A stretch of 64,000 nt of DNA, from positions 310,001-374,000 of the forward strand of contig JBMOKT010000013.1 of assembly GCA_049323895.1 (NCBI GenBank). The letters run 5' to 3'. Within the stretch, counting starts at the first letter, position 1. Every line of letters begins with the position of its first letter. The stretch is from JBMOKT01 sp049323895. Lineage in GTDB: Bacteria; Bacillota; Peptococcia; Peptococcales; BICA1-8. The notes beneath the pieces are model-generated. The model was not told the origin of the DNA and made no database searches. It saw nothing but the letters and a program-made list of their open reading frames with translations. Positions 41,752-50,372 of this stretch are shown one piece after another. The translations under genes were made by a program, and so were the position numbers.

Positions 41752-43455
41752 CTACAATTTAAGAAACTCCGTGATCTTTTCTACTATTTCGCCCACAGGA
41801 ACGTCTACTGTTTGCTTTTCGTCTCGCCGTTTGTATTCAACAACTCCTTCTTCCACTGTTTTCTTGCCAACTGTTAAGCGTAAAGGGAATCCTATCAAAT
41901 CTGCATCCTTAAATTTTACCCCTGGGCGCTCATTGCGGTCATCCAGGACAACTTCAATACCTTTAGCAGTTAACTTTTGGTAAAGTTCTTCGGCGTATTT
42001 CATATGCTCCTGGTCTTTTGCCGAAATAGGGATAATGACTACATGGTAAGGAGCTATTGACTTGGGCCAGATGATGCCATTGTCATCAAAATTTTGTTCT
42101 ACAGCGGCAGCCATAGTTCTGGTAACACCAATTCCATAACAGCCCATGACTATTAAGTTTTCTTTTCCATTTTCATCTAAGTACTTTGCATTTAAGGCTT
42201 GACTGTATTTAGTCCCCAACTTAAACACTTGCCCTACTTCGATGCCCTTTGCAGCCTTTAATGTACCCTGGCACTTTGGACATTGTTCTCCAGCTTCAAC
42301 AAAACGGAAATCATTGTACTGACTTACGGTAAAATCCCTGCCTGGATTAACATAAGTTAAATGGTAATCATCTTCGTTGGCACCACAGATAACATTTTGT
42401 AAGTATTCTATTTCTAAATCAGCATAGACAGGAATTCCTTGCAATCCCACGGGACCCACAAAGCCTAGAGAGCATCCAGTTAAATTCTTGACATCCTCTT
42501 CGGAAGCTAATTCAAGGTTGTAACAAGGATGAACCTTTTGCACTTTAATTTCATTGATATTTCTGTCACCTCTGATGAGTACCGCAATTATTTGGTCATC
42601 TGCCCTGAAAAATAAGGTCTTAATACAATTAACAGGTTCTACAGCCATAAAATTAACTAAATCATTTATTGTCTTTATCTGAGGCGTATGTATCTTCTGC
42701 ATCTCAAAAGGCTCCTGTGAACCTTTTTGCCCTACATTTTTTGTGGTAGCAATTTCAATATTTGCCGCATAATCACATGAATCACAATATGCTATTGTAG
42801 CTTCACCATTTTCAGCCAACACCATAAACTCATGGGTGACATTTCCGCCAATTGCTCCCGAGTCTGCTTCTACCGGACGAAAATCCAGTCCGCATCTTGA
42901 AAAGATGTTGGTATATGCCTGATACATTTTTTTATAACTGATATCCAGTCCTTGATCATCTCTGTCAAAGGAATATAAATCCTTCATAATAAATTCCCGT
43001 CCACGCATTAGACCAAAGCGGGGTCTTCTCTCATCCCTGTATTTATTCTGTATTTGGTACAAAAGCAATGGCATCTGGCGATAGGAGCTAACCTCACTGC
43101 GAATTAAGTCAGTAATTATTTCTTCATGGGTTGGACCTAGGCAAAAGTCACGGTTATGGCGGTCTTTTAACCTGAACATTTCTTCACCGTAAACATGCCA
43201 GCGACCTGTCTCCAACCAAAGTTCAGCAGGTTGAATAATGGGCAGCATGACTTCTTGTCCACCCGCTTTATTCATTTCATCCCTGATAATATCCATAATC
43301 TTTTTCAGAACTCTTTGAGCAAATGGCAGATATGTATATACTCCAGCGGCAGCCTTCCTAATGTAACCTGCCCGCATTAAAAGCTGGTGGCTTATTATCT
43401 CAGCTTCAGCGGGGGTTGAACGAAGGGTAGGAATAAAAGTTTCAGTCATTCTCAT
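41752..43455 (-). CDS. proS: Prolyl-tRNA synthetase
   Basis: ProS of the bacterial type (567 residues). Class II motifs are present (motif 2 around YRDERRPRFGLMRGREFIMKDLYSFD; motif 3 with GCYGIGVTRTMAAAVEQ), and the editing INS domain that removes Ala-tRNAPro occupies about residues 220-400 (YCDSCDYAANIE onward). The anticodon domain is at the C-terminus. The start is the ATG at 43455 (MRMTETFIPTLR), overlapping the end of ispG. No T-box leader is present because the gene is inside the operon. Confidence 0.97.
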   Translation of the reverse strand: MRMTETFIPTLRSTPAEAEIISHQLLMRAGYIRKAAAGVYTYLPFAQRVLKKIMDIIRDEMNKAGGQEVMLPIIQPAELWLETGRWHVYGEEMFRLKDRHNRDFCLGPTHEEIITDLIRSEVSSYRQMPLLLYQIQNKYRDERRPRFGLMRGREFIMKDLYSFDRDDQGLDISYKKMYQAYTNIFSRCGLDFRPVEADSGAIGGNVTHEFMVLAENGEATIAYCDSCDYAANIEIATTKNVGQKGSQEPFEMQKIHTPQIKTINDLVNFMAVEPVNCIKTLFFRADDQIIAVLIRGDRNINEIKVQKVHPCYNLELASEEDVKNLTGCSLGFVGPVGLQGIPVYADLEIEYLQNVICGANEDDYHLTYVNPGRDFTVSQYNDFRFVEAGEQCPKCQGTLKAAKGIEVGQVFKLGTKYSQALNAKYLDENGKENLIVMGCYGIGVTRTMAAAVEQNFDDNGIIWPKSIAPYHVVIIPISAKDQEHMKYAEELYQKLTAKGIEVVLDDRNERPGVKFKDADLIGFPLRLTVGKKTVEEGVVEYKRRDEKQTVDVPVGEIVEKITEFLKL

Positions 43456-44521
43456 TGGTATCACATCTCCTCAATTCATCTAATTCTTTCAAGAAGGCAG
43501 ATAATAAATCTTCTTCCTTTACTTTGCCAAGAATTTTACCTTTTTTAAAAATTAAACCCTCGCCTTTTCCTCCGGCAATTCCCAAGTCGGCTTCACGAGC
43601 CTCTCCGGGACCATTAACTACACATCCCATAATTGCCAAATTTAAAGGTTGCTTGATGTTTTCTGTCAATTTCTCAACTTCATTAACAAGTTTCTCCAAA
43701 TTTATTTCACATCGACCGCACGTAGGGCAGGAAATAATATTTACCCTGTTTCTCCTTATTTCTAAGGAGTTCAAGATGTCCAATGCAACAGGTATTTCCT
43801 GCAGGGGGTCTCCCGTCAGGGATACTCTTATCGTATCACCAATACCTTCTGCCAGGAGGGCTCCAATACCTACTGCCGATTTTACCGTTCCTAATTTACT
43901 GGTACCTGCTTCAGTAACACCTAAATGCAAAGGATAGGGAATTTTATTGGCCAATTTTCGATAGGAGTCAATCATTAATGGTACATGGGAAGACTTAATT
44001 GATACTTTAATTTTAGTGAAATTTAAGTTTTCCAGGATCTCGATATGTCCAAGAGCACTTTCAACCAAAGCCTCTTTAGTTACACCATTATACTTCTCCA
44101 ATAGATATTTCTCCAAAGAACCTGCATTAACACCTATACGAATAGGTACATCATAAAAGAGGGCAGCTCTAACAACCTCCCCCACTTTTAACCGGTTACC
44201 AATGTTCCCTGGATTTATTCTCAAACCGCTCACGCCGTTTTCCATAGCAGCAATAGCCAGCCTATAATCGAAATGAATGTCTGCTATAACAGGAATAGGA
44301 CTTCTTAAACAAATCTCCTTTAGACTTTCGGCTGCTTCCCAATCCGGCACAGCTACCCTTATTATTTCACAACCTGCATTATATAGTTCATTAATTTGCT
44401 TAATTGTCCCTTGGCTATTGCGAGTATCAGTATTAGTCATTGATTGAACTGAAACAGGATAGTCCGACCCTATCCCAATACTACCAAGCATAAAGTTTAC
44501 TGTTTTTCGTCTAACTATCAA
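43442..44521 (-). CDS. ispG: 4-Hydroxy-3-methylbut-2-enyl-diphosphate synthase (IspG)
   Basis: IspG (359 residues) converts MEcPP to HMBPP in the penultimate step of the MEP isoprenoid pathway. The TIM-barrel part starts with VNFMLGSIGIGSDYPVSVQSMTNTDT and the 4Fe-4S cluster ligands are in SCPTCGRC and GCVVNGPGEA. With dxr two genes upstream it places two MEP-pathway steps beside uppS, which uses the isoprenoid product for the undecaprenyl lipid carrier. Confidence 0.97.
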   Translation of the reverse strand: MIVRRKTVNFMLGSIGIGSDYPVSVQSMTNTDTRNSQGTIKQINELYNAGCEIIRVAVPDWEAAESLKEICLRSPIPVIADIHFDYRLAIAAMENGVSGLRINPGNIGNRLKVGEVVRAALFYDVPIRIGVNAGSLEKYLLEKYNGVTKEALVESALGHIEILENLNFTKIKVSIKSSHVPLMIDSYRKLANKIPYPLHLGVTEAGTSKLGTVKSAVGIGALLAEGIGDTIRVSLTGDPLQEIPVALDILNSLEIRRNRVNIISCPTCGRCEINLEKLVNEVEKLTENIKQPLNLAIMGCVVNGPGEAREADLGIAGGKGEGLIFKKGKILGKVKEEDLLSAFLKELDELRRCDTNEND

Positions 44522-44533
44522 TATTTATCACCT

Positions 44534-45571
44534 TTAATCAAATAATTTGGCAATATCACGGTATGTTATAAACAGCATTAAAGTCATCAAAATGGCAAAC
44601 CCCAGAATATGCACAAAATTTTCTTTACGAGCATCAATTGGTTTGCCTCTTAGGGCTTCAATTCCTAAGAAAATCAATTTACTGCCATCTAAGGCCGGTA
44701 TTGGAAGTAAGTTTAATAATCCCAGGTTAATAGAGATTAACGCAGTCAAATTTATTAAATATATTAAACCTATCTGAGCGGATTCTCCTATTAATTGTAC
44801 AATCCCTACGGGTCCGGCAACCTCACCCATGTCCGCATTTCCACCAACCATTTCAATAATTGCATAAATGGTAAAGTAAAGTATCTCCACAGTACGGGTT
44901 ATCCCCAAACCAACTGCATTAAATATATTTACCTTTTTGGGAGTTTTATCAGGAGTAATCCCTATCAGCCCCACTCCATTGTCAGCGTCTAATTTGGGGG
45001 TGATTTGGAAGATTTGTTGTTCACCTTTTCTCACAATTTTAATACTTAGTTCTTTGTTTGGGCTGCTATGAATTATATTCACCATTTCGGACCATTCATC
45101 AACGGTAGTATTATCAATCGATACTATTTTATCTCCTTTTTGCAGACCTGCTTTTGCCGCAGGACTATCCGGCATAATATCACCAATTTGTGTAGTGCCA
45201 TAGGGTATTCCTATAAAAGCAAAAATCAAAGCAAAAAGAACAACAGCCAGCATAAAGTTCATTAGTGGTCCCGCTACAATAACCCCTGCCCTTTGCCCAA
45301 CACTTTTATTATTAAAATGTTTAGGGTCATTAAGGTACTCATTTTCCTCTTCTATTCCTGTTTCCCCTGACATTTTTACATAACCGCCGATGGGAAGTAT
45401 TCTAATGGAATAAACAGTTTCCCCCTTCTGGAAGGAAAAAGCTTTTGGTCCCATTCCTATGCTAAATTCCTCCACTCTGATACCTACAAGTTTAGCTATA
45501 ATAAAATGTCCAAACTCGTGTACAAAAATCAAAAGACCAAAAATTATTAAGGCTAAAAAAGCAGTTTGCAA
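44534..45571 (-). CDS. rseP: Site-2 zinc metalloprotease RseP/RasP
   Basis: A 345-residue M50 intramembrane protease that cleaves anti-sigma factors and signal peptides within the membrane. The zinc motif HEFGH is at residues 18-22 in the first helix, a PDZ domain follows (about 120-200, DSPAAKAGLQKGDKIVSID), and the third ligand is in NLLPIPALDGS. It lies between dxr and ispG, its usual neighbours. Confidence 0.96.
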   Translation of the reverse strand: MQTAFLALIIFGLLIFVHEFGHFIIAKLVGIRVEEFSIGMGPKAFSFQKGETVYSIRILPIGGYVKMSGETGIEEENEYLNDPKHFNNKSVGQRAGVIVAGPLMNFMLAVVLFALIFAFIGIPYGTTQIGDIMPDSPAAKAGLQKGDKIVSIDNTTVDEWSEMVNIIHSSPNKELSIKIVRKGEQQIFQITPKLDADNGVGLIGITPDKTPKKVNIFNAVGLGITRTVEILYFTIYAIIEMVGGNADMGEVAGPVGIVQLIGESAQIGLIYLINLTALISINLGLLNLLPIPALDGSKLIFLGIEALRGKPIDARKENFVHILGFAILMTLMLFITYRDIAKLFD

Positions 45572-45577
45572 ATTTGA

Positions 45578-46732
45578 TCACCTCAATGGAATATACTTAG
45601 TTGACTCAAAACGAGCCCATTTATCAATCTCAATGATTTCCTCAAGTTCAAAAACATTAAGAGGAATATGTTTATCCATTACCTGCTGAATTACTTTTGG
45701 AATTTCATTAAATGATATTTTTTTGTTTAAAAAAAATTCAACTGCAATTTCATTAGAAGCATTTAGGACAACAGGCATTGTCCCGCCTGTTTTCCCGGCC
45801 TCATAAGCCAAACTTAGACACGGAAAGTTTGCATAATCAGGCTTCATAAATTCAAGTTTAGAAATATTCAAGATGTCCAGCTTAGGGAAGCTGTTTATTC
45901 TGCGCCGGGGGTACGTTAGTGCATACTGAATGGGCACTTTCATATCCGGTAAGCCTAAGTGACCTAAAATTGTTCCATCCCCATATTGAACCATTGAGTG
46001 CACGATACTCTGGGGATGAATTACAACTTCAATCTTATCATAATCTACCTGAAATAGCCAATGGGCTTCGATTACCTCTAGTCCCTTGTTCATTAGGGTA
46101 GCAGAGTCAATTGTAATCTTTTTTCCCATCTGCCAGTTAGGATGCTTTAGTGCCCTCTCTGGTGAAACATTTTCCAGCTCTTGTCTAGTATAACCTCTAA
46201 ATGGTCCCCCCGATGCAGTTAACAGTAATTTTTGCAGAGGATGTCTGTCTGGTTCCAGGCACTGCATAATAGCCGAGTGTTCACTATCAACAGGTATGAT
46301 CTTCGCTCCCGTTTTTTCTTGTAACCCACATACTATACTTCCTGCAGCTACTATTGTCTCCTTATTGGCCAATGCCACATCAATCCCTAATTCCAACGCC
46401 TTAATGGTGGGCTTTATCCCCGCTGCCCCGGATATGGCAGCAACCACGAGGTCTATTTCGGTATTTTCCAGCTCATTGATTAAGCCATCTGTACCAAAAT
46501 TAATTCTGGTTGTTTTCCCTGACATTTTGTCTCTAAAATATGTATATTTTTCATTATCTGTTGTTACTACAACCTCTGGTCTGAAAAAAATCACTTGCTC
46601 CAATAATAGGTCAATATTACTATGACCTGATAGTAAAACTATTTCAAACTCATCAATAAATTCCTTAATTACCTCTAGAGTTTGAATACCAATAGAACCA
46701 GTGCTTCCCAAAAGTGCTATTTTCTTTTTCAA
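45578..46732 (-). CDS. dxr: 1-Deoxy-D-xylulose 5-phosphate reductoisomerase
   Basis: Dxr (384 residues) forms 2-C-methyl-D-erythritol 4-phosphate, the first committed step of the MEP pathway. The NADPH-binding motif GSTGSIGIQTLEVI is at the N-terminus, and VDSEHSAIMQCLE plus TASGGPF form the catalytic core. It lies six bases from rseP and one base from the upstream permease gene. Confidence 0.97.
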   Translation of the reverse strand: MKKKIALLGSTGSIGIQTLEVIKEFIDEFEIVLLSGHSNIDLLLEQVIFFRPEVVVTTDNEKYTYFRDKMSGKTTRINFGTDGLINELENTEIDLVVAAISGAAGIKPTIKALELGIDVALANKETIVAAGSIVCGLQEKTGAKIIPVDSEHSAIMQCLEPDRHPLQKLLLTASGGPFRGYTRQELENVSPERALKHPNWQMGKKITIDSATLMNKGLEVIEAHWLFQVDYDKIEVVIHPQSIVHSMVQYGDGTILGHLGLPDMKVPIQYALTYPRRRINSFPKLDILNISKLEFMKPDYANFPCLSLAYEAGKTGGTMPVVLNASNEIAVEFFLNKKISFNEIPKVIQQVMDKHIPLNVFELEEIIEIDKWARFESTKYIPLR

Positions 46733-46733
46733 A

Positions 46734-47816
46734 TTAACTACCCCTTTTTAGTTGGTAAATAATTTTAATAATTAAAATTACTAAGGGACCTGCTACTAAC
46801 CCTTTGATTCCCAGCAAACTTAAGCCTACAAAAATTGAAAACAAAACTGCCAGGGGGTGCAGTCCGATACTATCACCAATTAATTTGGGCTCAATGAGCT
46901 GTCTAATAGTTATAACAATAATATAAAGAATGAGCAAAGCTGAACCCAACTTATAATCTCCTACAAGTAAATGCCAGGCTGCCCAGGGAATAAAAATACC
47001 TCCCGGTCCCAATATGGGAATTATATCCATAATTCCTGTAATAACACCTACTGTAAACGCATATTCAATACCAATTATATGCAACCCAATAATTGTTTGT
47101 ACGGCAGTCATGCTTACCAATAAAAACTGAGCTCTTAAAAAACCTACCAAAGCCTTACTAATGGAGTCAAAAACCTGGGTGGCGGGTAAGATTAATTTTA
47201 CCGGAAGCAGATTTATAATAAAATTATTTATTTTTTCTTTATCCTTGCTGATAAAAAATGTGGCTAAAGCAGAAACAATTACTATTGTAAAAATTAAAGG
47301 AAGGGTTGCTAAAAAAATAATTAAAGATTCCGTGAAGCGACCCAAGAAAATCTTAAGGGAGTTAAAAAACTGAACGGCATTCTCCTGTAGTGTCTGATAA
47401 ACTTCCGGTGGTAAGGGATTAGTGTAAATAAATGTTCTGATAACCTCTAATATAATACTTCCTTCAAATATAATATATCTACTGATATTCGGAAGTATGG
47501 AATAGAACTGCATTAACTCTACCGTCATTCGGGAGATGATAAAGATAATACATACCGATAAAAAACCTAGTACTAAAAACAAGCTTACTACTACAGCAAT
47601 GCTGCGTCCAATTCGCACCTTTATTTCCAGATAATTGACAAGGGGATCAATCAGAATAGAAATAATGATCGCTAAAATAAACGGACTTAATGCACTTAAT
47701 AACAAATTTGCCGAGGTCTTAAAAAAAGGAAAAATAAATTCAACTAACAGGTAAACCCCAAGAAAAAAAACAACTGCAGTAGAAACCAGTATTAAATTTT
47801 TAAGTTCCTTCTCCAT
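46734..47816 (-). CDS. AI-2E family membrane permease (YtvI-like)
   Basis: A 360-residue integral membrane protein with about seven to eight hydrophobic segments. The C-terminal DIIPILGPGGIFIPWAAW and LIEPKLIGDSIGLHPLAVLFSIFVG segments are the signature of the AI-2E (PF01594) family, which includes YdiK/TqsA and the sporulation protein YtvI. Substrate unknown. It is inserted between cdsA and dxr, which are adjacent in Bacillus, with only one base to dxr, so it is co-transcribed with lipid and isoprenoid genes. That may hint at a role in envelope formation, but this is inference. Confidence 0.85.
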   Translation of the reverse strand: MEKELKNLILVSTAVVFFLGVYLLVEFIFPFFKTSANLLLSALSPFILAIIISILIDPLVNYLEIKVRIGRSIAVVVSLFLVLGFLSVCIIFIISRMTVELMQFYSILPNISRYIIFEGSIILEVIRTFIYTNPLPPEVYQTLQENAVQFFNSLKIFLGRFTESLIIFLATLPLIFTIVIVSALATFFISKDKEKINNFIINLLPVKLILPATQVFDSISKALVGFLRAQFLLVSMTAVQTIIGLHIIGIEYAFTVGVITGIMDIIPILGPGGIFIPWAAWHLLVGDYKLGSALLILYIIVITIRQLIEPKLIGDSIGLHPLAVLFSIFVGLSLLGIKGLVAGPLVILIIKIIYQLKRGS

Positions 47817-47830
47817 CCAATCACCCCAGT

Positions 47831-48616
47831 TTAGCTAAAAAACACTATCAGATAAAATAGTACCGGAACTGCTAGAATTGTACTATCGAACCTATCCAGC
47901 ACTCCTCCATGACCTGGTATAATATTTCCTGAATCTTTTACACCAGTTTGCCTTTTAATTCCACTTTCAATTAAATCTCCCAATTGTCCGCACACAGAGA
48001 GAATTACTGTAGTGATTATCATAAAATCCAGGGGAAAAAGGGAAAATAAACGGTTAAATACTACACCCACCAGTATACTGAATAACAGTCCACCAATGGC
48101 GCCTTCAATTGTTTTATTGGGACTTATCTGAGGTGAAAGTTTGCGTTTACCAAAAAACCTACCCCCAAAATATGCACCTGTGTCTGTTGACCATATAACA
48201 ATAAATAAATAAATCAATATGATATTTCCTTGGGCTAATTCCCGCAGCAAAATAAGATGTCCTAATGACCAACCTATATAGATCAAAATAAAAAAATTAA
48301 GTCCTAAATCGCAAATACTTATCTGGGGAAAATAATAAAGGAAAGCCAGCAAAGTTATGATAAAACAGGACCCTATTGCCAAAGCAAAAGGGCTCTCCCA
48401 ATCCTTATAAAGCCCAAAGATAAAAATTGCTTGACTCAGGAGAACGGGAATTAAAAGTGGCTTGAATCCCTTGTTAATCAACATCCCTCTAAGTTCATAT
48501 GTACCAACCAGGATTAAAGCCAAAGAGGCAAAAGACAGCCAAATACCACCCATATTTATAATGGCAATTAAAATTGGAATGCCTATCAAAGCACTAACTA
48601 CTCTTAACCACAGCAT
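47831..48616 (-). CDS. cdsA: Phosphatidate cytidylyltransferase
   Basis: CdsA (261 residues) makes CDP-diacylglycerol from phosphatidate and CTP, the precursor for PgsA. About seven to eight membrane helices are visible, and the C-terminal signature GDLIESGIKRQTGVKDSGNI ... GHGGVLDRFDS is complete. It follows uppS by 13 bases. Confidence 0.96.
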   Translation of the reverse strand: MLWLRVVSALIGIPILIAIINMGGIWLSFASLALILVGTYELRGMLINKGFKPLLIPVLLSQAIFIFGLYKDWESPFALAIGSCFIITLLAFLYYFPQISICDLGLNFFILIYIGWSLGHLILLRELAQGNIILIYLFIVIWSTDTGAYFGGRFFGKRKLSPQISPNKTIEGAIGGLLFSILVGVVFNRLFSLFPLDFMIITTVILSVCGQLGDLIESGIKRQTGVKDSGNIIPGHGGVLDRFDSTILAVPVLFYLIVFFS

Positions 48617-48629
48617 ATTTACACCACAC

Positions 48630-49388
48630 TTAATTTAGATTTATTCCTCCATATCTTCTATTCCTGTTCTGAAAATCATAAATCGCTTTTATAAGATGCT
48701 GCGGCTTAAAATCTGGCCATAAAATATTAGTTACCCAGAATTCAGTATATGCCAGCTGCCATAAAAGGAAATTACTAATTCTCATTTCACCGGAAGGTCG
48801 AATCATCAAGTCCGGATCCGGCTGATTTTTGGTATATAAGTATTCTGAAAAGGTTTTTTCATTAATATCATTAATCGAAAATTTCCCATCTAAAGCATCC
48901 TGGCAAAGATTCCGCACCCCTTGAGTAATTTCCGCCCGGCCACCATAGTTCAGCGCTACGTTCAGCACTAACTTATCATTGAAAAAAGTTTTTTCAGCTG
49001 CATTTTTTATATAATCCCTGGTAAATTGGGGAAGTTCATCAATAAATCCAATGGGGTGGATTTTCACTCCATTTTTATGCAGAATATCAAGTTCACTTTG
49101 TATATACTCTACTATTAAATTCATGAGAGTATTTACTTCATCTTTTGGTCTTTTCCAATTTTCTGTGGAAAACGCATAAACAGTTAAAAAAGATATTTTT
49201 AGTTCTAGACAAGTTTCCACTATTCTCTTTAATGTATTTACTCCTGCACGATGACCGGCAACCCTGGGCAATCCCCTTTTGGTAGCCCATCGTCCGTTTC
49301 CGTCCATAATAATTGCAATGTGCCTGGGTAGAGGCTTACTTATAACATCTTTTACTTCAATAACTTCTTCCCGGGAAAAGAAAGACAT
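48630..49388 (-). CDS. uppS: Isoprenyl transferase (undecaprenyl diphosphate synthase)
   Basis: UppS (252 residues) extends farnesyl diphosphate with isopentenyl units in cis to make the C55 carrier for peptidoglycan and teichoic acids. The catalytic motif IAIIMDGNGRWATKRGLPRVAGH and later motifs YAFSTENWKRP and DLMIRPSGEMRISNFLLWQLAYTEF are intact. The ATG at 49388 follows TGGAGG. A promoter is visible about 50 bases upstream. In the conserved block frr is directly upstream; here a small unknown gene and palindromes intervene. Confidence 0.97.
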   Translation of the reverse strand: MSFFSREEVIEVKDVISKPLPRHIAIIMDGNGRWATKRGLPRVAGHRAGVNTLKRIVETCLELKISFLTVYAFSTENWKRPKDEVNTLMNLIVEYIQSELDILHKNGVKIHPIGFIDELPQFTRDYIKNAAEKTFFNDKLVLNVALNYGGRAEITQGVRNLCQDALDGKFSINDINEKTFSEYLYTKNQPDPDLMIRPSGEMRISNFLLWQLAYTEFWVTNILWPDFKPQHLIKAIYDFQNRNRRYGGINLN

Positions 49389-49438
49389 AGCTACCTCCAA
49401 AAACTTTACTAAAATAAGTATTTTTCAATGCACTAATA

Positions 49439-49468
49439 ATTATAATATGCCTAACCTATAATTACCAA
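49439..49468 (-). promoter_or_regulatory. Probable sigma-A promoter of the uppS operon
   Basis: TTGGTA (49468-49463), an 18-bp spacer and TATAAT (49444-49439) on the minus strand, about 50 bases upstream of uppS. Confidence 0.6.
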
Positions 49469-49493
49469 ACCAAATTTTTGAAATCGGAAAACA

Positions 49494-49529
49494 CGGCTTG
49501 CGCCGAGCCTTTGGCGACTGCGGAAGCCG
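49494..49529. repeat. 36-bp GC-rich imperfect palindrome
   Basis: Nested arms CGGCTT/AAGCCG, CGC/GCG and GCC/GGC close on an AAA loop (minus-strand reading). The stretch is far more GC-rich than the AT-rich gap around it, which suggests a REP-like or other dispersed element. No second copy is obvious in this window. Confidence 0.7.
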
Positions 49530-49541
49530 ATGTTGCACTTG

Positions 49542-49567
49542 TATACTTATACTTTCTGATAAGTATA
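49542..49567. repeat. 9-bp AT-rich inverted repeat
   Basis: Perfect arms 49542-49550 and 49559-49567 with an eight-base spacer, between the GC-rich palindrome and the terminator. It could be an operator or part of the same element. Confidence 0.6.
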
Positions 49568-49597
49568 AAACAAAACCCCTTGGTTTTGTACAAGGGG
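49567..49597 (-). terminator. Rho-independent terminator of the pyrH-frr transcript
   Basis: Seven-base GC-rich arms (49576-49582 / 49591-49597) with A-T extension, followed on the minus strand by TTTTGTTTT. It lies 17 bases after the small unknown gene. Confidence 0.8.
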
Positions 49598-49613
49598 ATT
49601 CATTTATATTTAT

Positions 49614-49808
49614 TTAAGATTGAAGGGTATCCTCGTGCCATGTTACTAATAATTCAATTGAATTGAGTTTAGTCTTTTTTACCCTGACAATCCGTGCAGT
49701 TCCCGGAGGTTGGTTAAGGAAGTTGACTTTATCTATTGCATAGCCCTCAGCCTCTAAAACAATCTTTGCTTCCACGAGCTTCATTGCTAAAATATTTTCA
49801 AAGTCCAT
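49614..49808 (-). CDS. Unknown 64-residue protein
   Basis: I do not recognise the family. The product has an N-terminal helix (ILAMKLVEAKIVLEAEGYAI) followed by strands (ARIVRVKKTKLNSIELLVTWHED), a small alpha-beta layout that looks like a folded domain rather than a random frame. The ATG is six bases after the frr stop, with GGAG further upstream, and a terminator follows. Being co-transcribed with pyrH-frr it may have a translation-related role, but there is no direct sign of it. Confidence 0.6.
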   Translation of the reverse strand: MDFENILAMKLVEAKIVLEAEGYAIDKVNFLNQPPGTARIVRVKKTKLNSIELLVTWHEDTLQS

Positions 49809-49814
49809 TTACTA

Positions 49815-50372
49815 TTAAATCTCCATAATTTCTTGTTCTTTATTGTCTAGAACTTTTTCTACCTCACTAATAAATTTATCAGTAAGTTTTTGTACATCAT
49901 CCTGAGCTTTCTTAGTTTCATCTTCAGAAATTTCTTTAGTTTTTTCTAAAGATTTTAGAGTATCGTTAGCATCTCTTCGAATATTTCTGATTCCTACACG
50001 CGCATCTTCGGTCTTTTTCTTAATCATTTTAACCAATTCTTTTCTTCTCTCCTGGGTTAACTGGGGGATAGAAATTCTAATTACTGTTCCATCACTTGAA
50101 GGATTTAAACCTAAATCCGATTTGAGAATGGCTTTTTCAATATTAGGAATGGTGCTCTTATCCCAAGGCTGGATCAATAACAGCCTTGCTTCTGGAGCAG
50201 TTACATTGGCCATTTGGTTGATAGGAGTAGGTACCCCATAGTATTCAACCTGAACCTTGTCCAAAATTGCAATATTGGCTCGTCCTGCCCGTAAGCTGGC
50301 GAACTCCTTTCTCAGGACTTCCACTGTTTTTTGCATCCTATCCTCGGAGTCCATTAAAATTTCATCAATCAT
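49815..50372 (-). CDS. frr: Ribosome recycling factor
   Basis: RRF (185 residues, standard length) splits post-termination ribosomes together with EF-G. Typical motifs: LRKEFASLRAGRANIAILDKVQVEYYGVPTPINQMA at the N-terminus and LTQERRKELVKMIKKKTEDARVGIRNIRRD in the helical bundle. It overlaps the end of pyrH by eight bases. Confidence 0.98.
   Translation of the reverse strand: MIDEILMDSEDRMQKTVEVLRKEFASLRAGRANIAILDKVQVEYYGVPTPINQMANVTAPEARLLLIQPWDKSTIPNIEKAILKSDLGLNPSSDGTVIRISIPQLTQERRKELVKMIKKKTEDARVGIRNIRRDANDTLKSLEKTKEISEDETKKAQDDVQKLTDKFISEVEKVLDNKEQEIMEI

Noticed and set aside
43456..43520. T-box riboswitch upstream of proS
   Set aside because: There is no leader: proS overlaps ispG, and no T-box sequence is visible.
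49478..49666. 62-codon plus-strand open frame across the palindromes and terminator near uppS
   Set aside because: It runs through three hairpins and the antisense of a small gene and has no ribosome site.
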